Assembly: GCA_029959195.1 (NCBI GenBank)
Contig: CP114122.1
Location: forward strand, 310,001-374,000
DNA: 64,000 bases
Direction: 5' to 3'
Source: Dictyophora rubrovolvata
Lineage: Eukaryota > Basidiomycota > Agaricomycetes > Phallales > Phallaceae
The number at the start of each line of letters is the position of its first letter. Positions within the stretch are counted from its first letter, which is position 1. Under the pieces are notes generated by a model. It saw nothing but the letters and a program-made list of their open reading frames with translations. It was not told where the DNA came from and searched no databases. Below are positions 1 to 13,100 of the stretch, piece by piece. The translations under genes were made by a program, and so were the position numbers.

Positions 1-3000
1 TACGCCTTCTCACGCTTATCCGCGACGGCCTGTCGGATAACTTCACCCACGTACTCGATCACCATTTCACCTTTGGCAATTCGTTCCATGGCATAAAGAC
101 CCCAGTCATGGATAGGACTGCGTGCAAACCGCAATTGTTTCTTCCGTGTCTGCAGCTGATTAAACTTGATGAGGATTGAGGTATCAACGCCACCACCACC
201 AACAGTGGGGCCCGTATCGACAAGACTAAGAGCCAGGGCACGATTGAGATCATCCATACCTCTTGCTTGTCCACGCGCATTAGCACGATTGGACCGGGAA
301 GAAGTTAGAACAGTCGGCGCCGGCGCTTCAATGGCATTCTTGTCAGAACCATTGACGCCGCCAGCCCCATTACCAGCGCCACCTTTAGTAGTAGCCCGAA
401 CAGTGTATTGTTTGACATAAGAGGCTTTCTCTGAATGAGGTATCTTGTAATACCCCTCTGTGCGCGCTGAACCAGTAACGTGCACGCGGAAGCGGGATGG
501 CTTAGCTGGAGGTTGAGTCTGGGTCGCATCTGTCTCCTCTTCCGAGTCTTCTTCACCAGCCTCAACATGTCGAAATGTTCCCAATTCCTCACCAATAACG
601 GCCTTGGCGAAATATACATCTTCATCATCTTCACATAACCCAAGGTTGATTAGATCCGGTAAGGTAGGAGTGAGTGCACGAGGCGATGGTGATGCTGAAG
701 GAGATGGAGAACGCAACGACACGGGCGGTGGCGTCGATTCTTGAGTTTGAGACAGTAATCTTTCCTTTTCCCCACCTTTTGCACCCTTGACCTGTTTTCG
801 CAGCTGGTCCTTCGCCTTAGTCTTGGTTTGAACTTGTTTGGCGAATTTCGGCCTCTTCCCTCTGATAGGAGGCGTGTCGGCACTTAGGTGCGCATCCGTC
901 ACCTGTTCAGAATCAAGATCAACTTCGGCGTCGGACCTTGCATCATCGGGTTGGCGTTCCTGTTCAGCTTCTGACTCTTCGTCTGAATCGTCAATACGTT
1001 TGCGAGACCTAACGTCTTTCTTAGTCGTGACGACAGTGGGAGCAGCACCACCAGGTTTCTTCTTAGATCTGTCCTTCTCATCCTTAATCGAGATCCCATT
1101 TTCTTCCACCCTCCGCCGCTTCAGCTGCCTCTGTTCTTCGTCTTCCTCCATCCTATCATCCTCTCCTTTCAACTTCTTCGACCTCTTCTTCTCCGTCTTC
1201 TCTTCCCGATCGTCTTCTTGGAACTCAGGTCCGAGAGACTCAACACGCCGCCTCTTCTCACTCCTCTCGTCTCTTTCATCCTCTTCACGCTCTCTCTTCT
1301 TTTTCTTCTTAAAACTCAGCCCTTTCAAACCCGCGCCCGTCCCACCGACCTTAACCTCCCCTTGTTGTGCCGCAATTCGCGCCAAGGCACCTACACCTAA
1401 CCCAAAGCCAAACTCACCGCCAGCACTTCTAACTTCTCTTTCCCGTTCTCTCTCTTCCCGGCGCTTGGTACGAGCTTCTTCAATCATCTCCCGTATTCGC
1501 AAGCCAATAACTCGCTCAGTGACATCCTTCTCCAAAAGATGTCGTAGTTCCTGCACGATGATATTCCGGGCATTCATAAGGAGAGAGGGAGCGTCTGTGT
1601 CTGGGATTCCACTTGATGAAGAGACACTGGTAGAGGGTGTAGTTGTGTCGTGAATTGAGATGGGTACGGAAGCGGCGCTGCCGCCTGTTACTTGGTCTAA
1701 TAGAGAAGATGACGATGGCTGGTGAACACTTAAGGCGAGTGTACGACCGTTGAATGTACGCTGTGCCAGAACAAGTTGACATCGACGTGCAGTGTCATGG
1801 TGCTTGAAAGTAATGTAGAAGTGTTGGAAATCATGTAGAACCTGCGAATGTCAGGAATGCAAAAAAAAATGTTCAGTAAAAAAAAGAAAATATGAAGAAG
1901 AAAGTGCAAAACGGCGTACCTTATCAACGTCCACCTCTGCGAAAAGGTCCCTCACGTCTTTCTCAAGCTCCTTATCGCCTTCCTCTCCAAGACCAATACC
2001 AAGTCCAGCAACGTCTAGACGAACGTACTCAAACTCCGTTTTAGCCAATTCCGATAAAACATGTTCATGAGATGCACGTGTTAGGGCATGGGTATGGGGA
2101 TGATTCTTAGAAGGGCTGAGAACAGAATGGGATCCTGACCGCCGGTGGTCGTATGTTCTTCGCCTATCTCTACTTCTATCTCTATCTCTGTCTCTATCCC
2201 TATTCCTGTCGCGTTCCACATCTCGACTATGTGATCTTGAAGCCGATCGTCTTGATCTGCCCCGGCCTCGCCCTCCTGACCTTGAGCGCGACGGTGAACG
2301 AACATAGGCTGAACCACCAGTACTAAACGCAGACGTCGAGTGACGCCATCTTGACCTTGAGATACTTCTAGCTCGACGATCCCTCCCAGGCGAATAATGT
2401 CTGTCGCCCCAATCACGATCTCTGTCTCGAGTTTCGCGGGAAGAGTAGCGCCGGTCGGTGTCGCGCTCGCGATCACGGGGAGAATAATGACGGCCATTAC
2501 GGTCCCGTTCACGCCCAGGTGAATAATGTCTGTCGTTATCCCGATCCCGGGGCGAGTAATGTCTGTCGTTATCGCGATCTCGAGGTGAGTAATGCCGGTC
2601 ATTATCACGATCTCGAGGATCGTAGTACCTATCACGAGACCTGTCTCTGTCTCTGTCTCTGTCTCTGTCTCGCGGCTCGTAATGGTCATAACGTTTGTCG
2701 TAATCTCTATCCCTGTCTCTATCTCGCTCCCTTTCACGCCCATTGGCTGAGCTGGGTCCAGGTGTTTTACTTGTGTTACTTGTGTTAAGATTAGGTAGAG
2801 CAGGGATAGCATCGTGAAGACGGGCTTGGACGAGGGCACTGGGTGGTGGCGGTGGTGGCGGTGGGGCCGGCGGTAGATGTCGATTCTTAGGAGGGTGAGA
2901 AGAAGTAGGAGTTTGAGAGTGCGCTGGTGAGGCAACAGCTGCAGCTGCAGATGATGATGCAGAGGGTAGAAATGTCGGCGTAGTAACGTGGTTAAGGGGC

Positions 3001-4989
3001 GCAGCAGAAGACGAGGATGAAGTAATGGGTGGTGCAGCAGAAGGTATTGAGACGGTTGAACCGTTCAAAGTAGATGGTGGACCTGGTCCTGAGCTTTGAT
3101 TGGGTGTTGAACTCGCATTCTGCATAATCTGCGGTTGGCCATGAGGTGTTCCACCCAGACCGTTAGTAATGATCTTCCCAGCACTAACAATCCGCCGCCG
3201 TTCTCTGTCTTTTTCTCGTCTCGCATCTTCTTTCTCCTTCAAAAACTTATTTAGCTTCTCCTTCTCCCCATCAAATTCCACAGTCATTTTGTATTGCGCA
3301 GCATTAGCATTAGCTGCTGCAGTAATGCCAGACAAGGGTTTGCCATTTGATTTCTGTAGGGCCTGGGTTGCAGTCGCGTGGCTGTCGAATCTGATGAAAA
3401 AAAATATTTTAATTCAAATTATGGACCCTGGTGAGTCCAACCAGAGAGAGAAAAAGGGAAAGAGAGACGAACTTGATCCAAACTACGCCAAGCATTGCTC
3501 CTGTCGCCTTGTCGATTTGCTGCTCAAAAACCTGTATTTCTCCAAATTTCTTGAAATGAGCGCGGATGTCGTTGGGTAGGACAAGTGGGTTAAGCCCTTT
3601 CACAAGGATAGCGGCAGGCGGAGGAGGACCCATCGAATTTTCATCATGCTGTTCAGTGTTGTAACAAATCATATAATAATAATCAGAAAGCCTTGAAAAA
3701 CTAACCTCATAAGGTGGAAAAAGATAGACTTTTTCTCTGAATGCTTTGACACTGCGCCCTTTTGTCTCAGCACCCAAACCCTTTGTTTTCCGTCTAGGAT
3801 CTTTAACACCGCCGGTACCTTCTTCACCTCCATCAGTCCGACGGACAGACTCTTTTTCTTTATCTTTAGGACGCTGCGAACGCTCCCATACATCCGCCAA
3901 TCGTGGATCATAAGTTACTTTCCAATTACCACGAGGTAGACCGGGCCAAGGGAGGGGTGAAGTAAAGTGGTCTTCTTCTTCGTCAGGGGCTTCCATCGCA
4001 GTATCTTGATTTAAATCTGAATCCTGAGTTGCGGCATCTTCCTGAGACGTCAACGGAGTAGTCAAGAGAACTTTACTTGTACTTGCGATAGGTTGAGGTT
4101 GTGACAATGGAGGAGTTGAAGACCTTGTGTACGTTGGGGTTGTTACCGAATGTGATGGACTGGGTGGTCGTACTGAAATAGGACTGTGAGTGTGACTGAG
4201 AGAAGCTGCGGGGACAAAGGTGGAAGTAGCAGAAGTAGCAGCAGCAGAAGTTTGATCTGAAGTGGGCGTAGGTGGTTTGGAATCGTTTGAAGGAAACGCG
4301 GAGAGAGGTTGTGGGAGCATGGTAGGTGTCTTATTAGGGAGTTTGAGGGATACGTGTTGGTGAGGACTGAGAGATAAAGTAACTTCAGCATCTTTGGTAA
4401 GATCAATTGGTTTTGATGCTGAAGAAACTAAAGCGGAAGGTGGCGTTGTTATGGCTATTTTCGAAAGCACCGGCGAAGAAGGTTTGCTTCCATTGTTGCT
4501 CTCTGGACTAGGTGGAAGAGGTGCCGATGGGGGAGGTGCCGTCGGCGGAGGTGGTGCAGAAGGTAAAGGTGGTGGCGCAGAAGGAGGTAAAGGCGGCGCT
4601 ATCGATGATGAGGATGAATTCGTACTTGAACCTGACGATATTATGGTTGAATTATCGGTCTTTGGTTGTCGTATTGTTGACCATCCGCTTGGACTGTTGT
4701 TGTTTGGGCCGACCACACCAAGCATGCTACTGGGCGCTGTTGGAGGTTGCTTTGAGCCTGGCCATTGCATCCGACGAGCAGCAGCAGGCTGAGATGGAGG
4801 AACACGCTTGAATCCCCGCGGTGCGGTCGGCGGTTGAGGTTGTGACTGAGATAACGAATAAATTGTGGGGATTGGAGATGGTTGAGGTGGTATTAACGAT
4901 GCAGACGACGACGACGACGACAATGAAGAGGGTGGATGTAGTGAGTTTATGAGAGCACGAGGGCCCTTTGGAGGCGGTTTGCCCGTCAT
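1..4989 (-). CDS. SET1: SET1-type histone H3K4 methyltransferase (5' part; 3' end outside window)
   Basis: Catalytic subunit of COMPASS, which methylates histone H3 lysine 4 in the nucleus. Reading down the minus strand there is a Ser/Pro-rich start ([13 protein letters not shown]), an RRM around 3650-3390 ([26 protein letters not shown]), and a long low-complexity part with Arg-Asp repeats coded by CTGTCT repeats near 2641-2672. Then comes a second RRM-like piece ([16 protein letters not shown]) near 1840, an acidic/basic linker, the N-SET domain ([16 protein letters not shown], about 490-430) and the start of SET ([19 protein letters not shown], then [17 protein letters not shown] at the edge). 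Proposed introns are 3649-3705 (57 nt, phase-neutral, so it could be retained), 3391-3472 and 1842-1919; each restores the conserved reading. The catalytic core and post-SET lie beyond base 1. The family assignment is very secure. Confidence 0.95.
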
Positions 4990-6338
4990 CGTCGTCGCGC
5001 TCAGTGAGAAACAGAAACGATTACATGAGCAGCTCGGCGTCTACCGGCCACTCAAGCCGCTCTCTTCGGCTATTCACGGCGACGGCGACGGGCATGGTGA
5101 CGGACAATCCTGACCAGGACGGACCCCGACTCGTCTTCATTCGTCAGTTTTTAACAGGGTCGTCGTCCAAAAACCTATGCAGCGCGTGCAGGCCCATTGC
5201 TGCCTATTGCGGATGAAAGTTCTCGCACAAAAAAAAATTTTTTTCACGGCCATTTCTCCCCTCTTAATTAGCTTTGTCCGCAGATATCGATCTCATGAGA
5301 GTGGCAGCATTGTTTTATAATACAAGGGGTGTATTTGCAGAGGGTCTTTATCGTATAGGGTTGAAGGTGTGGAGAACTAATTCATCCTGCATGCCATTTG
5401 GTACTTTATTTTATTCAATTCTTTGAAGAAAGTTCCAAAGTCTCGCGGTCCATCATAAATTTTACCGATTTTATGGAAAGCGATTTTCATTACAAATTTA
5501 CAAATTCGTATGATCCGTCACTGCCACGCCCCCGTTCATTTCTCAAGCAGATCGTCCGAGTCAGACCGCGTATGTATTCACTTTGATCGATATCGACGAG
5601 AGTCGAACGTCTCTCGGACTCCAAGGGTCACCCTGAACAACTCTGAAGGATCTAACCCTGCTTGCGAGTGAGAATTCCCCTTTTTACAGCTCCGGTGGCT
5701 GGTTCAAAACACGTGTATGGATCGCGGAAACATCTTCGAAAGGAGTGACGTTGACATTGAGGGTCAGGTTCATGAAGGTGAAGCTGTGTCTTGTTATTGT
5801 ATTGTATTCAGAAAATTAAACTCAGTATAGGACAATGCTTATAAATATGGAGTCGACTGCAACAAAGTTTGATCAGTAGCACCGACTCCGGCGAGAGCGC
5901 CAGGAACGAAATGAATCCAGTGCAACGACCATCGACGGCAGCGCAAGAACCACCAAGAGCTAAAGAAGAATCAACAACATAACGATAACGAGATATATAT
6001 GAGATAGATGGTGCGTTATGGCTGACCTATTTTTAATCATTGATGCAATTTTCATTTATGAGCTCGAATGAGATGGCCTATATCCTGGTTGAAGGCTGTG
6101 TATACCATCAATTGAGTTCGCTAGACCCCTATGTCGTATGTGCATTTTGTGCTATCCGTTGCTTTTACTGAATAACTCAGCGAAAAAGTTCCAACGAACC
6201 GTATATAAAACAGGTGATAAATTGATCAAATTAACAATCGTATGTGCGCCCTAGTTGTGTCTAAATGTCAAGTGTTTACAAATACAACAAACGATGCATC
6301 ATTATATACTACTGGAGTATCGTCAACGGTGATAAACA
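4990..6338. other. Intergenic: SET1 upstream region and 3' flank of the metal ATPase
   Basis: About 1.35 kb between the SET1 start codon and the stop codon of the downstream-lying ATPase gene, both on the minus strand. I see no supported gene. The first 250 bases beside SET1 are GC-rich with CGACGACG runs; the rest is AT-rich. Short open frames at 4968-5216 and 6242-6507 have no domain or conserved look and are not called. Confidence 0.5.
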
Positions 6339-9300
6339 TCAAACACACAACCCAACCATATCTTCCCTCCACTTCCGAACAACGGCAGGCTCTCTATACG
6401 TCCACCTCAAAGACAAAGAATTCAAAACTACAGATACCGACGAAAGAGCCATAGCCGCAGAAGCCCAAACCGGGGGGAGCGTAACTTTCCGACCTCCAAT
6501 ACCATAAAATGCACCAGCAGCAAGAGGGATGAGGACGATATTATAAATACATGCCCATGCAAAATTGCTCAGAATCTTGTGGCGCGTACTTCCGGCCAGG
6601 TCATGAATAGTAAGCAACGACAAAAGGTTTGAGCGGAGGATAGTAAATGACGCGGTGGATAGTGCGAGAGACGATCCAGATCCCATTGCGAATCCAATAT
6701 CCGCCTGTGCCAGAGCAGGTGCGTCGTTAATCCCATCTCCAACAAACGCAACCACTCTTCGCCGGACTGGGCTATTCTCGGGTTTGGAGGCACCGTTATT
6801 TGAAATACTTTCTCCATTTTGGAGTTTGCTAACCCAGGTTTGTTTGTCTCCAGGTAGCGCTCCAGCAATGACATGTGTAGACTCAATACCAACATTCTGA
6901 GCGATCGCTTTGGCTGTGACTTCGTTATCACCCGATATCATCCAAACATCGACGCGTAATTTGGCAAGCTCCGAGATGAACAACGAGGCCTCGGGTCGGG
7001 GTGGATCATGCACGCCAAAGAGCCCAACCACTTTGAACTTCCCCGTTTGGACAACAGGCAATAGGTCACAGGTTCCAGAAAGAAGCTTGACGGAAAGTAA
7101 AACGACACTTTGCCCTTTTAGCTTCCAGGAACCCAATCTGTCTCGGGTCTGAGGAGAAACCTCAGATTGGACATCGTCCATAAGCCGCTCGTTGCCGATA
7201 GCCACCTCGAATTCTGTTCCGGCACCTGATTCTCTCAAGCGAGCCGTGAGTCCTCTCCCCGGAATCTCATTTGAAGACACGACTTCAATTGATGGTGTCG
7301 CTTCTCCACTCTCTTTCAGCTTCATATCGCACCAATCCCGCACACCAATGGCCACTGGATGTGTCGAAGTAAATTCTGCAGCTCGAACAATGGCTATAAT
7401 CAAGCGAAATTCTGCAGTTATTTGAGGTTCTTCGGAAAAATCGATGGACCCTGAAGAAGATGGAAGAACGGCATGATTTGCCACGGTGAATTTTCCTCCC
7501 GTTATTGTGCCTGTTTTGTCAAGGACGACCGTGTCCATATTTCCCAATGCGGTAAAAGCCTCGCCTCCACCGTTGGATATTATTCCATGCCGAGCACCGA
7601 TGCCTATACCGACTATTTGAGCAGTTGGAGCAGCAAGTCCAATTCCTTAGATGAGAATGAAAAGATCAGCCATTGAAACAGATGTCTGGAGTAAAAATTC
7701 ATTTTATACATACCACAAGGACACGCGACTACCAAAACTGCAACCGCAAATTGCAAGGCGAACAAAACTCTGCCTCCCGCATCTTGATCGCCATTACCCC
7801 CCAACGAGGAAGGAGTACCTCTCCAGCACCACCCTACAAAAACCGCACAAGCAACTCCAACGATGATAGGCACAAAGACGGCTGTAATCTTCTCCGCGAC
7901 TCTCCCAATCCCGCCACTAATTTTCTGGACCATTGAAGCAGTACTTTTACGTCCAGTAATCATTCCAATAATACTGTCCACCATTCTCTCACCCTCCACG
8001 CATTCGACTTTCCCAAAAACAGCACCCGGTCCGGCATTTATAGTCCCTGCGTAAATTATGTCGCCTGTGTATTTTGGAACCGGTGTGGATTCTCCGGTAA
8101 GTGCTGCTTCAGTGAAATGTGCCAAGGGTGAGGCATGAGTTCCGAAATTAGAACTCGAAGATGGGTCCGAATCCGGGGAAGCTGTTCGGGTAGGGATGAG
8201 GGCACAATCCAAAGGGGGTGACGAGCCGACAGGAATGAGGATTACGTCGGATCTCTCCAGGAAAGCAGCAGGAGTTGGTATCGGGGTATCGTTGGCATCA
8301 GTCGAATTTTCGGCGGAAAGCAATAGCCCCGTATCGGGAACACAGCTCGACAAGGCAGATAGTATGCTCGTGGTCTTTTGCTTGGTTATGTGGTCTATGT
8401 ATCTCCCCAGCAGAATAAAAACCTACATGGGAAGCTTAGAATTTCGAAGAAGAGAAAAAAAACCTGGAGGGAATACGTACCATCAAGAATACAGAGCTAT
8501 CAAACCATCCCATTCTACCAACACTTTCAATAGCACTAGTTTGTCCCGCAACTTGAAGTCCCAAAAGTACCAAACTAGCAACATAACCGGTTGTGGTGCC
8601 AAAAGCAACAAGAGTATCCATACTTCCCCACATAAACAATCGAGCAAACCACGTCATTTTGGCAGTCTTAGCTCCTCTCTTCCATACATTTCGGATGCTT
8701 TTCCAAGCCCCTTTCCAAAAATACGCGCCTACACCAATTTGGACAGGCGTTGCCAAGATCCACATAATGATCGTCCCGAGCATTGCCTCGCCCCAAACGT
8801 TCCTTTCCAATTTATTCCGAAATTTGTTACTCTCCGGTAAGAGGGACATGCCGATAACCGAAACAATGAACATGGGAATCGCAAAAGCCAAAGCGATAAG
8901 GAAAAGAACCAGAATCCGGTGACTGTCGGAAGAATCCGAAGGTATGAGATCAGATGGGGGAGATGGTTTAAATGAGCCCGGTTGGTATTCGAGGAGTAGT
9001 GTGCTAACAATAACGCGAAGAGTATCGGTGGGAGGACTCGGAGTATACGTTAATTTCACGATGGAACGATCAATCACATACGTGACATGAAAAGTGAGTG
9101 GTTTCAATGCAGCGGCAAATCGCTGTCTAAAAGAACCCATTCAGTTCCGAAGCATCGTTCCCAAAAAAAGGGAAAATAAACAAACCGATCTATAGGCTCA
9201 TCGAATTTCAGAGCAACCGTCCTTTGGTGTATCCTGTTTGCATTCCCTTCTTTAAGTTCGACAATTTCAATAATTGTGCATTCGAAACCAGCATCCTCGA

Positions 9301-10187
9301 TCTCTTGACGTAAAATTTCTGCATGTTCGTGACTTTGGACAATCACAGATCCAGATTTACCCAATAAATTGACAGAAGGTGATTTGGCAGGGATGGAAGG
9401 CACGCCTTCCATGGCGTGGGTGACTGAATTTACGCACGATACGCAAGTCATGCCATCAATTGCGAACGAGACCTTGAATGACTTTGGATGTTCAGACTGG
9501 ATGGATCGTGACTCGAGTAATTCGGCGCCATAGCCTGCGTCACTTATTATGTTTTGAATCTCCTGAGTCGTTATTATGTCGGTGTTGTGTACAATTATGG
9601 CCATAGGAGGCAAAAGCTTGACTTGGGAAGACTTGACACCGTCACAGGTTGAAGGATCCAGGAGACTCGTGAGTGTGCCTACACAAGAGCTACAAGAACA
9701 ACTATTCGTTATATAATAAAGGAACGTACAGCATACTACATTACCTGCACGTCAATCCTTCCAATGCAAAAGTCGACTGACATAGTGCCTGCTGGTTCTG
9801 GCTGGGTGGTGGCAAAACAGGCTTGTCGAGGACGCTTTCTTGTGAGGCCTCACCACGACAAGCAAGGCATGTCTGTTTATGTCTAGCTTCGCGTGATGCT
9901 TTACGATGACAAAAAGTGTCTATGAAACTTTTCCATCTTGAGGAGGGTATGGTGGATGGGATGGACACATCAAAACCGGAGTCTTCGAGCAATTTGGTGA
10001 CCGCAGCAACGTTGACGTTCCTAAAGGATACGGTCTGACTTTCTAAGGAAATTTGGAGATCGATATCGGGGTCGTTGACATCGGCGATGTCGAGAAGCTT
10101 GAAACATGCGCGGATTTCAGCGGCACATGACGGACAATGGATATTGTCGACATGAAGAACTGTGGCCGTGGAACGCATAGGAGACAT
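6339..10187 (-). CDS. P1B-type heavy-metal (copper) transporting ATPase, CrpA/Pca1-like
   Basis: Membrane pump that moves Cu(I) or a similar metal using ATP. Five exons join cleanly: 10187-9745, 9689-9186, 9126-8481, 8422-7714 and 7645-6339 (3609 nt, 1202 residues); all four introns are 55-68 nt GT-AG. The N-terminus has three HMA metal-binding domains with Cys pairs in IHCPSC, LTCSSC and MTCVSC, separated by a Cys-containing linker. Then follow transmembrane helices, the A-domain motif LTGESTPVPK, the ion-site CPC in ACPCGIGLAAPTAQ, the phosphorylation motif DKTGTITGG, THPVAIGV (HP motif), GDGINDAPAL, and final helices. CPCGIGLAAPT rather than CPCALGL resembles the fungal CrpA/CRP1/Pca1 group linked to copper or cadmium tolerance more than Golgi Ccc2; that sub-assignment is from memory of the families and less sure. 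An Asp/Ser/Pro insert lies just before the TGES motif. Confidence 0.93.
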
Positions 10188-13100
10188 GGAGTTTTATAAA
10201 AGAACAATTTCAGAAAATATAGAGAACAAGAGAAATATAGATTCCAGAGACATGCTGAAAGTTAGGGTGACGATTATATATCCTCCCGGGGGGGACAGTT
10301 TATTTAGCGAGGCAATTTCGCGAGCAGCAAAAATCGCGCAACCCGCGGTGTGGGTTTAGTAAGCGGCAATGCTGTGTGGCGTTCATCGGCCTCATGATGA
10401 TCAGTGGAAGCAGGGTACTGTGACTGAGTCACCATCTTTCCAATTATCCACTGCCAGGGAAAAGTTTTCCATTCGGGTGTTCTATGGAGATTCCGGCTCT
10501 ACTTCTGTTTGAAATGTGTCAATACGCTGGGCTGATTTTGGAGTATCTATTCACAAGAAATATGCCCAGCGGAATTGAACGTTGCCAGTCCGGTAGCCCA
10601 AGCCAGCGGAGGAGACCATACAGGTGAGATAGAAGTTCAGTAAACTCAATGTCTAATTATAATCAATCCACACGTCTGGTGCGTTGATATTCCCTCAAGG
10701 TAACACCGAGTCGAAGCGAAAATTTCCCATAATACAAGACAGAGTGTAATCACACGGTCTGAGTCCAACTTAAGTAACGAGGTACCTGTATTTAATTTTA
10801 CTCGTATGATTCAATTGACAAGAACGAGACGTGTCAGGTTCTGTCATGTGTACCACATGTCGCATCAGTTCACTGTTCACCCTTTGACTCCTAAACCAAG
10901 GATTCTCACCACTTGGCCTTGTCATTGGGTTGTGACGGGAAGAGTTATTGCATTGTACCCCTTCATACTGACTCAATCAGAAGAAAACGGAGCTCGTCAT
11001 TCGTTCGAATTTGACTCTTAAGACGTAATATTTCATATGCATGAGTGCGTGCCCAGGTTATCTAATCTGATCAGTTTCCGTTCCGCTCTCATCACGCTAT
11101 TCCCACAATGCGCTGGGCTAGCAATTATCAACAAATTTTTTTTCCAATCTCACGGTTTCTTTTTCTTCGAATCCCGATCATTTTACGGACTGACACCCTT
11201 CAAGCTTCAAAAGAGATGCTCACTCACTCATGTATAAGCGAGCTGGTAAATAATGACCCAATGATTGCGCAATTTTCGCTTATGGGTCTTTTTAAACCTT
11301 AAACCGATCTTAATTTAATATTACAACTTCTCCACCAGTCCATGTCTTTTTTTATGTGATGTACTTTTGGCTATTAGTCATTCAAATATGATGTCACGTT
11401 CTGGGCTTAAGACATGTATATCGAAAGAGATGTCATATACACTGCTGCTTGCGTGATCACCCGTGTTCAATTAATTAGAAACATATTTCCTTGCTGAGTT
11501 TCACAGCTTCTCATTTATGTGAATACTAAAAAAAAACACAACGTCAATTAACGTAACTTCCCCCGAAATGTAAATTAATTTTAATCTCTTTTTCTTGAGC
11601 ACTATTCCCAAACATTACGCATTACTTTCTATAACAAGCTTATGTGTATGTTGATCTATCGAAATCCAGGCCGTTAACCTGTACCTTCCTCAGATACAGG
11701 AATCTAGTTCGTGTGATTTTCTCCGTAAGCTCAATCTAGCTAATGTCTAATTGTCCCTAGCCATTGTGAATTAAGCGGTCCCCATTCACAAGGACCACTG
11801 AGTGACGGTATATGACATGAATTTCGTAGGTAAAGATAATGGGAAATGGAAGGACGTTCGGCTCACTTCCGAGTCCGATTAGATATGCGACTCGGAGCGA
11901 GTCGATTCGTCGAACTCAGGACATTATTGGTACACGTAATGTGACAGTGATGCAGTCGCATGGTAAACATATTGCAGCGACATGAGTAAACGTCTTTCTA
12001 CAGTTGTTTTCAAGTTGTTTTTCTGCAATCGTCTACGTTAACTGGAGGTCGGTGTAGGATCACGGCCGGCACGTTATCCAGAAGTTCGGGTTTCCCCAGA
12101 AATTCGAGTAAATTATGTAACTGACCCGACGGGGAGGCCTGTTCCGCTTTCTTACAGCCTTGCAGGCCCAGTAATAAATTTATTCCGGAGATCTCATCTA
12201 AAACCGTGTATAGCAGAAATTTCATCTTGTATCTCCTTTTCGTCTATCAGGAAATTTCTGCGACGGGTCGACAGCAGATCGGAGCCTAAATCGCACGATG
12301 GCAGCAGCTGCAGAACCAGTTTTCACCGGGAGTCATGACTCGCAGTTGAGCCATGTTTTAGACCTGATTTGACCCAATGTAGGTCATGCAGGTACAAATT
12401 CGTTTTCGGCGAAGGGTTTGGTAACACTGGACGAACGAGTCAAGTTCCAACGCGTACGTTTTGGTCAATGTACGAGACATAAGTTTTGTCCATTCAATGT
12501 ACTGATACAGCCTGAGGATTCTTGGATCATCCAAAAAGTTTGCGAGATGTTGATTGAAGGCACAAAGTTGGGTCATCTATTTACAGAATTGAACCCCTCT
12601 GTTACAGAAGTAGTATGAGAGAATTGCGTCATGTCTTCTCCTGAGTCGCCATCACACACTAGAATAGAGAAGACGTCATATAGAATCTCCTTTCTGGAAG
12701 TGGCTGAGTGAAGATTTGTGGTTTCTCAAAATGCAGGGCGCAGAGATGTAGACCATCTCCGAACGGAACGGAACTTCATAACTGGGAGCTCTGTTTATTG
12801 AGTTTACCGTCAGGCTTGCTCGTGCTTCAAGAATCTTTCGCTTGAGGTACTCGAGGACCATCTTATTCCAATTAGACAGACCAAACATCTATCCTTACCG
12901 CTTTCAGACAATTATCGCCCTTGACATTATGGCAACAACAGGAACTTCAAAGTAATATGTCCCTCGTCCAGTGGATAGTAAAGAAGGGGTGTTGTAATCC
13001 GGATAAGATTAAACCTTTGTATTCGGTGGTGGTAAGCAAAGCATGGTGAGACTTGTGAGACACCTACTACTCTGACGATAGAACCTAAATGACAGGAGAG

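Noticed and set aside
838-1653. Ser-rich open frame of 271 codons on the plus strand
   Set aside because: It lies antisense to SET1 exon sequence that contains a continuous linker leading to the conserved N-SET domain; Ser-richness comes from the complement of Glu/Arg codons.
5575-5660. Possible tRNA on the minus strand (GTTCGACTC-like T-loop)
   Set aside because: No matching D-arm, A box or seven-pair acceptor stem could be drawn.
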